Shown here piece by piece: positions 22,035 to 33,770 of a stretch of 64,000 nucleotides of DNA. The DNA comes from Cristatella mucedo (Eukaryota > Bryozoa > Phylactolaemata > Cristatellidae). How positions within the stretch are numbered: the first letter of the stretch is position 1; each line of letters starts with the position of its first letter. The notes beneath the pieces were generated by a model, which did not search any database, was not told the DNA's origin, and worked only from the letters and a program-made list of their open reading frames with translations. A program made the position numbers and the translations under genes. The stretch is taken from the NCBI GenBank assembly GCA_009760855.2, contig WPIO01000090.1, forward strand, positions 64,001 to 128,000, written 5' to 3'.

Positions 22035-24269
22035 GAAGGATGAAATACAGACGATGTAAAGAGCAATTATTCCTGCAAGTCACCATTTCAAACCAATGTC
22101 GAGTGTGTTTTACAGCATGGGAGAGTTGCAGGTAATTACCATTAATCATGTTTGACACAGACGTCGAGAGTGGTTGAAGAACTGATTAGCCTAAGTGAAA
22201 ATCCTAAATAGAGATTTAAATTTACTCTCTCATTACACTGCTTCATTTTTCACGTAGCTACAGCTTCAGCTAGTGACACTATAAAATACTGGTAGTCGTA
22301 TTTCAGGAACGGTGTACAATATTATATCAGTCACAACTCCGATGATGAAGTATTTAATCTTTATTAAGACGCTTATATCAGCCTCAAGTTTTCAGAATTT
22401 AATTTTTGAGCGTAATCAGTAAAAGTTGTCTCAACATTGAACTTTGCAATTCAGACACTGATACATGACAATTTTTCTAATTTGTAGCCGTAACAATTCG
22501 ATTTTTGAAATTCACTTGGTCAGCTGAAAAAGATTGAATAAATCAACAAATAACATATAGATAAAAGCGCAAATAAAGAAAAACTAACGAAGAAGATGAT
22601 TAAAAGCATACCCAAATGCATTTTTGTGGACTTTGACAGCCTTAATGAATACTTCCGAATATTGGAGTGCTGTAATTGAATGAGGGGAACCTAATTATCT
22701 GAAAATTTAGCGAAGAGGGAAATACCTATCTGACAACTTTCTGAATATTTAAATACCTTTATGCCAAGCCTGAGTTTTTGAATGACATTGAGCTGAACGT
22801 AGTATCGTTCTTCAGTAATTGTAACGCTGTGGCGATGCGAATAGCAAATAATTAAAAAATTAGATTCTCAAGGTATTTATCTTATACTTAACCTCGCAGG
22901 AAATTATCAATACAAATGGCTTCATTTGATCCTTTGCTAATTAGTAAGGGCTTGATAGTTTAGGTTAACATGAATCGTGAGAAAAGGAAGGTATTGATTT
23001 TATTTAAGTTTTAGGTATATTTTCAATTGGTTTCTTGTAAGTGACTATTGTTAGCGAATCGAAAGCTTGCTAAAAGTCATTGAGCTAAATAAATGGAAGG
23101 TACAAATAAGTAGTAAAAAGTATAGCTTCAGGACAGAATAACTAAATGTGCAGAATGCTTACACCAAACGCTTACAATGGTGACATGTAAAAATTCAGAG
23201 TTGTTCACAAATCGCAATGGCACGCGCAAAATAATCTTGATGAAAACGACGCACTAGCTCAAAATGCTTGGATGTCACTATCCATGTAGCATGGAAGAAA
23301 ATGTATTTTTAAAGTGTAACGTAATGAAGCATATATTTGTTCAGTAGAAGTTGCTTTGCAATTGAAAACTTCCTTCTATATCCTAATCAAAGTGACGTAA
23401 AACAATTTCTTTACTTAATTATTGCGCCTACGTAGCGTAATTGTTTTCATAAAGTAGTTGCCAAATGGCTCTGCGTTGACCTGCTAAATGCGTAAATTTC
23501 GAGCATTGTGTCGATAGTCGTAATTGTTGACGTTAAGTTGGCCTTTGCATTGAAAAATAGCTCTCTAAGTCTACTAGAATTTGTTAGTTTATTATGTGTC
23601 TTGTCTAACTGTTCCGAAAACCTAAATAGCACATCTAAAGAAGAATGAGTGGTCGCTGGACAGCACGCGTGCTAATGGGCTTGCAGCAGTATATACGAGT
23701 GTGCTCTTGTTCGTACATTTCTGTACCTGTCCACGAGTGTCTGCGTGTCTGTGTTCCTGTATCTCTGTACAATCCTTCAAATCCAGCATGCAGTCTGAAT
23801 TTCACGCCGCTGGACTGAAAATCGGTTTTGGTGTACAATTTATCCGTTGTGAAGGAAAATCTAAGGAAAACACTCTCAAAGGCAACAAATGATTTCAAGC
23901 AGGCCTGCGACCAACAGCGAAAGCCCTATTCTAACGGTTAACTGGCATACAACAATGAAGCACATACAACAATGGAACATATTCCTCTAGTTTTACTTTG
24001 ACAAAATCATTACTAGCATGCAAGCGGATTTTTCACGACACGTGCTCAGCGTTATGACAAAACGTGTTGGACGACGAAAAGCTAGCCGACCAGTCCAAAT
24101 AGGTCTATATACTAACTACCAATGTGCCAGCGAGATGGCCAGAATGATTCGTACGCGTAAAAATCAAACATGCCTAATTGCAATTCGATCGGATACCTAC
24201 TAGAGAATAATTAATGCCGGTGGCCGGGATAGCAAGGAGTGGAGGCATTCCATTCGGTCACGAGGTCGA
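22035..24269. other. No identifiable feature
   Basis: About 2.2 kb of AT-rich DNA. Short overlapping frames near 23,640-23,890 on both strands sit in a T/G/C-biased stretch and look like shadows of composition, not genes. Confidence 0.3.
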
Positions 24270-24770
24270 GCTTGGTCATGATCGGTATAGAAGCTATAGA
24301 ACGCTCACTTTCCACCACGGCGTAGCTCTTCTGTACCTAGCTGAACTGCTGCACCAGTTTCAGCCTCCACGTTCCCTAGGGTGCTTAATTGACAAATAAT
24401 TACATTATTGTTCCGCTCCTCTGTTTAATGACAGTCGGAGGGCAGAATTTGTAATTATGCAGGTCCAAATCCGTAGAACTCGCTGCCACAATTCTTATAC
24501 AATGACAACTACTCTCATCCAGCCCAATATGGCTCATCCGCTTCAGTGGTCCTGAGTTGCCACTGCCATGTTAATTACTCCCTCAACGGGTCTTCTGACT
24601 CTGCAACGATTCCAACTATCTCTTTGTTGCGTGCGATAAAGTCTTAGGGCTACCGAATGGGTACTTAAAATCAATAAGACTTTGAGTGGGCTATACAAAA
24701 CTCCTTAGTAACCACCAACCTAGCCTTTGTTGTTTTAAGAAGTTACAAAAGGAAATACATTACGTTGCCT
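24270..24770 (+). mobile_element. Old family B-related LINE 3' end
   Basis: It recovers the B C-terminal tail in decayed form ('ctagctgaactgctgcaccagtt', 'ggtccaaatccgtagaactcg') and shares variant spellings with the fragment at 1-256. The frame is broken in several places, and no ACATT tail is seen. Confidence 0.6.
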
Positions 24771-25020
24771 AAAACGAACGGGCTGAGCATCGCACAAACA
24801 CTTCTACGCTTGCTTACGTCCACTTTCAAAACTAGTATATAGTATCAACTGAAAAATACCGCAATAGCAGGCACGTTTTCCACAGCTAAGACTTCCTGTG
24901 AGACCTGCAACCACTGAGAGCCGGCGTCTTACCTAGGTTAAGCAGAACAATTTTGATTTGTATACGACTTTAATGGGTATTTGAAATGATTGGCCAGACT
25001 GATTGACGTGATTGAATTAA
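24771..25020 (+). repeat. Flank shared with 257-505
   Basis: Downstream of the old B relative, similarity to the window's left end continues for about 250 bp (see 257-505). It ends near a 'ggccagactgattgacgtg' phrase. Confidence 0.5.
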
Positions 25021-25739
25021 GTGCAATAAATTAATTTATAAGATAGTGCGTATTGTGTCAGCTATATCCACTATATTATTATTAGATATAAATGACTCAT
25101 ACTTACTGGATAGCACTTTAACCCATAAGTTAAACTACGAATAAATTAAAAAATATAATGCTAATTATTTTTTGGAATGACTGAATCTGACAAACAAAAA
25201 TTCTCTTCTCGTTGATGATGTAAAGATTCAAACTATCTTGAACTACAGAACTCGATTATTATAGACATCTAAATTAAAAATTTGTCTCACAAAATTACAT
25301 TGAATCCAACATTGACAAGGGCAAGCTTTCCAGAATATTATATGCAAAGAATATCGCTATTATATGACATTCTTGATTTTACCTACATTAGGAGAAATAG
25401 CTCTGTTTCTTGTACACTTTATTCAAGGAAAGCCATTAGTATATCTGACTCTATCGCTATCATTTTGTCGTCTCATATATGAATTTAGCAAAATTCTGTC
25501 AACCTAGGAGTGATTGATAGTCGTGTTCTGTAATGGAAGTTCCGATGCAGATTTACTCCAGTAAGGAACAGCAATGAGTTCATGGTTGGCATAAATGGAA
25601 CTTTCTGACTGGCTTCTTACCAAATAAGACTTGTCGACACCTTATCATGGATTGTTCAGTGCCATAAAAATGTGATTTCAAATAAGGCACTGCCTATTTT
25701 ATCTATAATATTTCACGGATTTAAAAGATGAAAGCAGGT
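25021..25739. other. No identifiable feature
   Basis: AT-rich spacer before D2. One 66-codon frame without recognisable motif. Confidence 0.3.
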
Positions 25740-26507
25740 AAATACAATCGAACTTTTTTAAATGCTTCTGAAAACTTCCCATGCGAGTGACACGAGGGTA
25801 ACTGTTACAATTCCGGCCTAGATTATATTATGTTTCAGAAGTACAGAGCATTCTTCATTTAAAGATTTCACTGATTCTTCAATGATTTTTAATTGAACAT
25901 TTACTATTTAATAAGAATAATGACAGCTCACCAGTAAAATAAAATACGAACCAATGAGGAAAGTGATAAATTGCAAAAACCATCGATACAATTTCTAGAA
26001 TCATGGCTGAGATTTTCTGGATCAATATAGAATAATAACAAAAATCATAAAGATATGATTACAATTAAGAAAGACTTCACAGAATACTCACCCTATTGCT
26101 AATCGCTTTACGATTGCTAAAAAGGATGCACCAACGAATAGTTGATGGTAGCTCAACAAACAACAAGAATAACATAATTTAGGGTAACTTGTCCATGGTC
26201 AGTGTTCACGGCATGATGTGAATTTCCGATTATTATGGAAGCATGCTACATGTGCTGTTAATTGGCTATTTAATTTAAATGAGTTCAACATAAGAACAAG
26301 TTTCACTGATTTTATTTATAAGATAACTTCTTACTTTTTAATGACTTTAAAAGATCGGTAGCTGCCTCTTATGACAGCTGCAACATTGCTAATGATTGGG
26401 TTGATAGGTATGTAGCCAGTTGGTGACTGGTAAACCCGTTTAAGATCTTCCCACATCTGTCTAGATAAAAAAACCCGTTCTAAGAACTGGTGATTGCATC
26501 AACCTCT

Positions 26508-27072
26508 TCAAGTCCCAGCGGTTTGAGCACGTGTCACCTTTTCTGAAAGAGCTAGGATGGTTGCCGGTTGAGCAAAGGATACAGAGCAAAGTTCTTACGC
26601 TGACCCACAAGGCCTGCCACGGCTTAGCTCCTTCGTACCTAGCTGAACTGCTGCATCAGTTTCAGCCTTTTCGCGCCCTCAGGTCCTGTGTGGACGATAA
26701 ATTAGCTGTCCCATTCCTCTGCTTAAAGACGGTTGGCGACAGAAGCTTCAGCTCTGCAGGTCCTAGACTGTGGAACTCGCTTCCACAATTCTTATGCAAC
26801 GACATATACTCTCCAACTGCCGACTATGGCACATCCTGTCAAGCCTTCCTGAGCTGCTACTTTCATGCTACTCACTACATCAACTGCTCTCCTAACTCTG
26901 CTATGCTTCCCACTTTCTCTTTGTTGCGTGAGACGAAGTCTGTTGGCTACCGAATGCGTACCGAAAGCCGCTTAGGCTGCGAGTGTGCTATACAAAACTC
27001 TCCTGCGTAACACCCACATGGTCTTTATGATTTTGTGGAGTTACTGACGGAGATACATTACATTAGATTACA
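26508..27072 (+). mobile_element. Family B LINE, 5'-truncated, inserted in D2
   Basis: It begins with the segment encoding PFLKELGWLPVEQRI, keeps an open 159-codon frame (26,531-27,010) through GDRSFSSAGPRLWNSLPQ, and ends in an (ACATT)n-like tail. In D1 the flanks are joined directly ('caacctcc' to 'tttgaattacgg' at about 8,455-8,475), which gives the empty site. The insertion therefore postdates the D1-D2 duplication. Confidence 0.87.
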
Positions 27073-27239
27073 TTTGAATTACGGTAATGACTGCTGGCTA
27101 AGTCAAAGTTGGGAGTATGAGGAATCGGTAATTTGGCACACTCATACGTTAACCGAAATTCAAAGCCAAGTGTTTTACTTTATATTTAACGAGGTGAAAT
27201 GTGGGAAGCTTCAGATGACTATTATTTGCAATATGAAGT

Positions 27240-27420
27240 GTAAGTGTCACAAACTCATGGAGCAATTTAGATGTACCCCTGTCTTAACAAGCAAACATTT
27301 TTGCAATATTTTGCAGCTGAAATTAGACCGGACTGTAGAGCTGATGTAGTTGTCTAATAAAAGATCCCTGTGTAACATGGCACTTAAAATCCCGTATAGA
27401 TTTAACAGAAGATACGGTGG
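27240..27420 (-). mobile_element. Very old family A-related RT fragment (D2 counterpart)
   Basis: The minus strand encodes LLLDNYISSTVRS, matching LSLDDHISSTVKS of copy 1, followed by worn sequence equivalent to TTSKL. It is the D2 partner of 8,610-8,800. Confidence 0.55.
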
Positions 27421-27724
27421 AGGCAGTGACTTTAATTGGTAACGTTTTGAAATTCTGGAATGACAATTGGTTAGTCCATAACTCCTAAGCTCTAATTTTG
27501 TCATTTGATAATAAAAATTTTGCTCATATAAATGTTAGGATGGCGTCAATACATGCAGCAACAAATTTGAGGGGCTTGTACGTGCTGGAGGGCTGTAATA
27601 ATAAAATATTCAAGCGATCGTGGTGTGCTCACTCGCAGCTTGCAAGTTCACTATAGCTTGTAAATTTGGCAGTTAGTTCATCACACTGCAATCGCTTCGA
27701 TGTTACAGCTTAAGAAAATGCTTT

Positions 27725-27790
27725 TTTGGCTGCATATGTTATGCGCCTGGAAAGAAATAGAGCTCCTTAAGGGCACTTTTAAAATGTTTC
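27725..27790 (+). mobile_element. Very old family A 3' terminus (D2 counterpart)
   Basis: 'tgcatatgttatgcgcctgg' and 'cttaagggcactttt' are the two arms of the A terminal stem-loop. It is the partner of 9,085-9,185 in D1. Confidence 0.55.
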
Positions 27791-27938
27791 TTTTCAATAT
27801 CCTATATAAAAATGTAAGTTTCCGAGTTTGTTGTGAGTAATAACATTGCCACGTATGCAGTTTTCATCCCAGAGATATATGTCTTTAAGTCTTGCTCATC
27901 CATTCTGTAACTAAGTAATGTCAATTGAGATTTCTATC

Positions 27939-28015
27939 CAAACTCTCCTGCGTAACACCAACATGGTCTTTATTACTTTGTGGAGTTACAGACGGAGATA
28001 CATTACATTATGTAA
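27939..28015 (+). mobile_element. Family B LINE, extreme 3' end
   Basis: Only the last 70 or so bases of B are present ('aactctcctgcgtaacacc' to 'ggagatacattacatta'). D1 has a family A insertion very near the same position. A faint 'aaactcc' in D1 leaves open whether a B end was present before duplication. Confidence 0.75.
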
Positions 28016-30151
28016 GTATTGGCTATACCATTTTTTACTAGTAGCCTAAACGTCGTCAAAACTACATACATAACATAAACAATTATCTTTAAACTATCAA
28101 TTAGCAGATAGATATTTTAACTGTACAGTGTTTTTTAACTGTATTTATAAATGTAATTCTCAGTCACTTTTGCCACCATTGGGACTGTCAGATAATCATT
28201 CTCATCTTGTGGATAACGTAGAGTTTCAAACTACTGTGCACCTCATAACTCGTTGTTTAAGACATGAAAACTCAAATTAAAATAGTAAAATTGATAATGA
28301 AAGCGAGAATGACAACAGTTTCGTGACCACGCTTGGTGCATTCAGGGAATGTGATTAGTAGGTTTGGGGTTTTTTGAATTACTTAAGAAAAATAGCATTC
28401 AATAGGAAATGCTTTCCTCAAGGTAAGTCTTACGTGTATCCGATGATATCTTTCCTGTTTTTCCTGTTTACTCGATTGAATATGGTAGCCTTGTCTTAAC
28501 TAAGGCGAGACGGACGATCGTGCTATCTACCCTATTGTGTAAACATATTCATACTGCTAATGAGTTTCCAGTAACCCGATCAATGAAGAAGTGAAAATTC
28601 CTGATCGGCTGGTCCATACGACGTGACTTTGCGAAAACAAATCATGCAATGCTCTTATTAAAAATAGAAATAGTTCGAATGAGGCCTCCACTTTTTGATT
28701 CACATATATAATTGATTTATAAGATACAAGTAGTTAACTAAAAATATTTCTCTAAAAAGCCTTGGTCACCAGAACCCAGCTTGGCAAACGATTTTGGCCC
28801 TGACCATTTCTGCTAACAATTTAAATGAGCACCGGAAATTCTGAGTGTTTTCCATAAACCCGTCGGCTTGTTCTTTGCTGACCTTTCTATTGAATAATAC
28901 CAGGTCAAGGCAAATGGTGATAGATCTTAGCAAAATAAAATTAGTAACGAACGAGAAAACAATAGATGAAACTGTTAGTAACTTAGCTCTATCAACTAAG
29001 TTCATTCGAAAAATATAGTATTAGCTAATTCAACAGCCTCTTGCATATATCGAAAGAAGATCCTCTTAGGCTGGCATCACCAATTGCAGTGGCAATAAAG
29101 GTTCTCATACAGAATCATTTGAAGTTATATCGTCGGAACCAGTGTCATAAAAAAACAGCCACCATACCTATTGAGCGATCACAACTCATCTAACGAATGC
29201 ACAGGTAATATATGATTCACAACATTTGGACCTTCAGCTTTGACCAGAGTGGACTAACCCAATGCAAAATATATAATAACCTGATATACAGATTAGCAGC
29301 TTGCCTGTATCGCTAAGCCCTTATCAGATATTATATCAGTGTACGAATTAACTATTTTACTGTTAGGCACCTGAGCTGAATATTTTGGGATCTCAGTGGC
29401 ATGACAAAATGTTATAATTTCTATGGAGGAGAGCTTAAGTGAATGGTTGTGCTGTGAATTGAAATATTTACGTTTTTTTGCTCTGCATGCTGACAACTTT
29501 TCACAATTTCATTTCATAAGGTATTACGTTGTAGAGATCTTTAAAGACCTGCAGCAGCAACTAATGACAGTTGAATCAATGCCAATGCATTGGTAGGTAG
29601 CTATGTGGGAAGCTAGTTCCCAGTATAGCACTATTCAGATCTTCCCACGTCTGTTTAGATCTAGCAAGACATTTCAAGCAAGTGTGATTACTAAAATCTC
29701 AACTCTGCAACTTCGGCCACGTTTGTACTGCGATAACAGTTCATTAGGTCGTAGACGTCCTTACGAAATATCTGTACTGCTATAAACGAAGTAAGCAACC
29801 ATGCTAAGCAGAGTTTTCCTTTTGAAATTGAACGAGGTGACGTTTGGATGGTATAGCATGACGAATATTTGCCATTAGGTATTTTCGTAAGGATGTGCGT
29901 TATGACCAGCCACATTTGTAACAAAATCCAAGAATTGTGATTGAAAAAATTATTACTGACGTTTTTATGCTCAGATAATTTTTTCAAGTTCCAACATACA
30001 TTCCTACAGTTCACAGAAATTATATCACATATATAACATTACGCTTTTTTAATCCTGGGACATTGAAGTGACAGGCAGATTTCCTGAGGTTATCAAGTAA
30101 TAAAATACTTCGTACGATCCAGGCTACATAGTGATACCAGCAATAAAATGG

Positions 30152-30797
30152 ATAATAATATTATAATTATTAACGCACTTTAAAAGCGCCTCCAGAGAAC
30201 TCAGTTTCTTTCCAGGCGCTTAAATTTTTCTGCAGAGGGAATTGCAATTGAGAGGTGAGTACTATCATGGTCGATATACAACATGAATAACATAGTTAGG
30301 AGTGATCTGCACAGGGTCAGCATGCAAATGTGGTTTTTGGTAGCATGCACAGTGTCAGCATGCATTAGCACATGCAGAACGAATCACGGGACCCACTAAA
30401 TGTTGTCCTAAATATGTGTGTTTTTAAGATCTTGGTTAATGTGGTCAAATCAGGGCATGCTCTGACGCAAGTCGGGAGTGAGTTCTAGGCTCTGGCAGTG
30501 CACGAACTAAATGATCGTTCTTCAAAGGATTTGAGGTTTTTACGAGCTATAGGCAAACTGTTGGATTGCGAAAAGTGGGTGGTGCGATGCTTGGCCCGGT
30601 GGGGGAGTAGATCTGATAGCTAGGCTGGAGCCAAAGAATAAAGTGTCCTCAACGTGAGCGATAAAACCTTGAAATCGATTCGATTTGAAACTGGTAGCCA
30701 GTGCAGGTCAGCAAGAAGTGGTGTCATGTGGCAAATGCGAATCTCGCGACAGACAAGCCTTGCTGCTGAGTTTTGCATTGCACCAGCTGTAATCGAA
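30152..30797 (-). mobile_element. Family A LINE, 5'-truncated, inserted in D2
   Basis: About 645 bp in antisense, with an ATT-like tail and stem-loop at the left, then the 3' UTR and C-terminal tail (HMTPLLADLHWLPV). The D1 equivalent reads continuously across the site ('ccagataatgg' into 'attttacttccaagtgtg'). A short ATGG/AGATGG similarity on both sides may be the target-site duplication. Confidence 0.85.
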
Positions 30798-30859
30798 AAT
30801 AGATGGTACTCCCAAATGTGCCCGACAGCCTTGAATGTCTTACCACACAATTGGAACTG

Positions 30860-30860
30860 A

Positions 30861-30919
<59 letters not shown>

Positions 30920-30966
30920 GTGAGTGACAGAGATAGAGACAGAGAAAGAGAGAGAGAGAGAGAGAT
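30860..30966. repeat. (GA)n microsatellite, long D2 allele
   Basis: About 107 bp of nearly pure GA repeats with small interruptions, homologous to the 45-bp tract at 12,944-12,988. Confidence 0.9.
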
Positions 30967-31704
30967 TGAAATGGAGCAGAAGTGGCAGCGGCAGGCAGAG
31001 AGAAATAAAAACAGAGAGCCAGACAGAGACACCGCTAGAATGAGAAAGCTACAAAAAAGAAGCCTATGCACTCAATCAGATTTTGTGTTAATGCTTGCTC
31101 TGAAAAATGTGGTTCTCAAAGCAAAGTGTGCGTAAAAGTATGCTTACAAAATAAAGAGGGAACTGAGTTATTTGAATGATGCCTAATACAGCGATGGTTG
31201 TTCGTAGGGAAACGTTCACATGTGCTGGAAAATTTTGGATCGAGGAAATTCTAATTTAATGTTGCATATGTCGTGAATATTTAGGAAAGCCTAGTAAAAG
31301 AAAAATCGGAATAACGTTTTTATGTGGCACCCGGGTGAATCTATCCAAAATCCACTGGGTGAGAATTTCTGCTATTACGATCTATTTAGTCTAGAAAATC
31401 ATTGCTACTTTACTGGAAGATGAAACTAAAATAGTCTTACCCTGTCCATTGATCTGAGTTATAGTGCAAGTAAACATTACGCCGTAAATATCAGTGTCAT
31501 TGTTGCCCCTCGGCGGAATACCTGTTCCTCACATTAAAAGTAAGCAACAAGTGGCGTAATGAAATAATATATAGCTTAAACTATTGAGAAATATTTGGAA
31601 ATCTTCATCTTAGGTCATTTTACGTGTGTCAAGATATTGAATGGTAGTATTACAGATCTGCTAAATAAACAACCCTGTTTATGGCCATTTGGAAACTGTT
31701 TCTA

Positions 31705-31799
31705 TCACCGAAATAAATAAATATAGAAATAAATAAATATATAGATATATAAATAAATAAATAAATATATGTATGTATGTATATATATATATATATACA

Positions 31800-31867
<68 letters not shown>
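31705..31867. repeat. (AAAT)n / (AT)n microsatellite at the D2-D3 boundary
   Basis: AAAT-type units pass into a long AT/AC-interrupted run. It sits exactly between the end of D2 and the start of D3. Confidence 0.9.
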
Positions 31868-31872
<5 letters not shown>

Positions 31873-31929
31873 AAATTGCAACCTTTTATTGAACCATATT
31901 AGACTCGCGAACATTTTTTTGTAGTACTC

Positions 31930-32640
31930 GAACAATACAGTATAATCGAACTTTTTTAAATGCTTCTGAAAACTACCCAAGCGAGAAATACGAACCTGAC
32001 TGTTACAATTGCGGCCTAGAATATATTATAATTCAGAAATACTGAGCATTCTTTATTTAGAGATTTCACTGGTTCCTCAATGATTTTTAATTGCATTTTT
32101 ACTAATATTTAAAAAGAGTAATGACAGCTCATCAGTAAAATAAAATACGAACCAATGAGGAAAAGGATAAATTGCTAGAACCATAGATAGGATTTCTAGA
32201 ATCATGGCTGAGATTTTCAGGATCAAGATGGCATAATAACATAAATCATTAAAATAATAATATTACAATTAAGAAAGACTTAACAGAATACTTACCCTAT
32301 TTCTAATCGATTTACGATTGCTAAAAAGGATGCACCAACGAATAGTTGATGGTAGCTCAATAAACAACCAGAACAACTTATATTGGGGTAACTTGTCCAT
32401 GGTCAGTGTTCACGGCATGATGTGAATATCCGAATATCACGGAAGCATGCTACCTGTGCAGTTAATTGGCTATTTAATTTAAAAGAGTTCGAAATAAGAA
32501 CAATTGTCACTGATTTTATTTCAAAGATAACTTCTTACTTTAAAATGACTTTAAAAGACATGTATCGGCCTCTTATGAAAGCTGTAAAATTTCTAATGAT
32601 TATGCAGATAGGTATGTAGCAATTTAGTTACTTGGAACAT
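31930..32640 (+). repeat. Partial third duplication block D3
   Basis: It matches the first 700 bp of D2 (25,735-26,430) more closely than D1 does: 'atcgaacttttttaaatgcttc', 'atgatttttaattg', 'gcaccaacgaatagttgatgg', 'tcagtgttcacggcatgatg'. Homology stops soon after 'gataggtatgtagc'. It lies directly after D2 in the same orientation, as in a tandem array. Confidence 0.77.
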
Positions 32641-33112
32641 TTTTATGAATTGTTAATTTATATGAAATGAGCATGTTAATAATGCATAAAATAATCATAA
32701 ATGCAATAACAAATTTTGTTGTTTGTCAGATCACTTGAACATGGTCAATAAAATTGTTATCTGCTACATATTTAATCCGGAAGTATCATCGAGCTCATCA
32801 AATAGTTTACTTTGAAAAATAATGGAGTTTGAACCGTGGTTTTACGTTGAACTCTGCTAATATTAGCTACTCAGCTCTGAACAGACCCTTAGTAAATAAC
32901 TTTGTAAAATTTTTCAGGAAATGACACGCCTCTAGAGATCAAACGTCCGAAAGGTAGTATCACAAGGCCAAACAAGAGTAAACCCTGTATCGGCCATGCC
33001 TAGTCCAGCGTCTGCTTGCCCACCCTGCCTATAGAAGAAGGCTGCGAACGGCATTCCAAGGCCCACACCTTATTTACTTGGCAGAAACATGTTTACTTTA
33101 TTATGTTTACAT
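32641..33112. other. No identifiable feature
   Basis: AT-rich DNA becoming GC-richer toward 33 kb; no coding frame or repeat recognised. Confidence 0.3.
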
Positions 33113-33290
33113 CGGATCACAAATCGGAGGTGACTGTCACTTGGCCAGTAGACGAACATTGGGGATAATGTTTTGAGAATTCACTGCTGCCAGGGCCGCC
33201 GTAACTAAGGTACCCTTTATAAAGGCACAGCATGAATCCTGGGACAGATGATCCGGTTTCTGTAGCAGCCATAAGGCACGTGGCGACGGC
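33113..33290 (-). pseudogene. Possible exon remnant of a GABA-B/ANF-type receptor ligand-binding domain
   Basis: One minus-strand frame reads TAALAAVNSQNIIPNVRLL, then a stop codon where Trp would be one base away, then SPPICDP. The pattern 'AL..VN....ILP.Y.L.....S.CDP' is characteristic of the first lobe of the periplasmic-binding-like domain of GABA-B-type receptors. Only this short stretch resembles the family, and no neighbouring exon was found. It could be chance; the call is tentative. Confidence 0.25.
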
Positions 33291-33657
33291 CTAGAGTGGT
33301 CCTGTGTTCGGTGGGGGGTTAGTGGGGTGACTTGGATGGAACTATTGCCTCCTTTACTGGAAGCCAGTCTGAAAATTTTGATTCATTTCTATCCAAGGAA
33401 ACTTTGGTGATTTTAAGTTCTCATTTAGGTCATAAATAGTTGATTATTCTTATTGGGGACTGAGGGTGAGCCGCCCGGCTGTAGCACGGATCGATGGTCT
33501 GCAGTATGAGACCTATGGCGGATATATTCTGCTTAGGCTGCATAAGGATCTTGTTAGGTTCACCTGTTCCTAAGATCCATATTTATCTATTTATTTAATT
33601 GTTCGTGCGATGATAGCGTTTCTTAGTTCTGCCTCTTGGTTATAGCTTGGAGCTCTC

Positions 33658-33770
33658 TTAGCTGTATCGTTTCCGTAAAAGATTTTTGCAAGAACTTCCG
33701 TTTTCGGAAGGATTCTGCAACGAACACGAATGCACGTTAGAGCGCTGTATGTCAGGAGGCGAGAATTATC
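33658..33770 (-). mobile_element. Family A 5' leader module, isolated
   Basis: The complement matches the extreme 5' end of A copy 1 (2,777-2,892) at about 90 percent over about 110 bp, including 'gttcgttgcagaat' and 'tacggaaacgatacagctaa', then diverges completely. In this copy the stretch is open and forms part of a 73-codon frame (33,591-33,812), whereas copy 1 has an in-frame stop. It may be a 5' fragment of a LINE with a different body, or the source from which A acquired its leader. Confidence 0.6.

Larger units (their letters stand above)
25740..31712 (+). repeat. Segmental duplication block D2
   Basis: Direct homologue of D1, with a further 200 bp at its left end (25,740-25,935) that are found again in D3 but not in D1. 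The order of anchor phrases is the same as in D1 throughout. Differences include insertions of family B (26,508-27,072 and about 27,939-28,015) and family A (30,152-30,797) and a longer GA tract. It has no coding capacity of its own beyond LINE remnants. Confidence 0.8.

Noticed and set aside
23635-23898. Frames on both strands, one with several cysteines
   Set aside because: They arise from a TGT/CTG-biased stretch and mirror each other; no signal peptide or splice structure.
31650-31980. Frames of 74-91 codons over the (AT)n run
   Set aside because: Tyr/Ile repeats are the translation of a microsatellite.
33546-33578. Hairpin ggatctt...aagatcc as a terminator or regulatory RNA
   Set aside because: A 7-bp stem is common by chance in this much sequence, and nothing around it supports a function.
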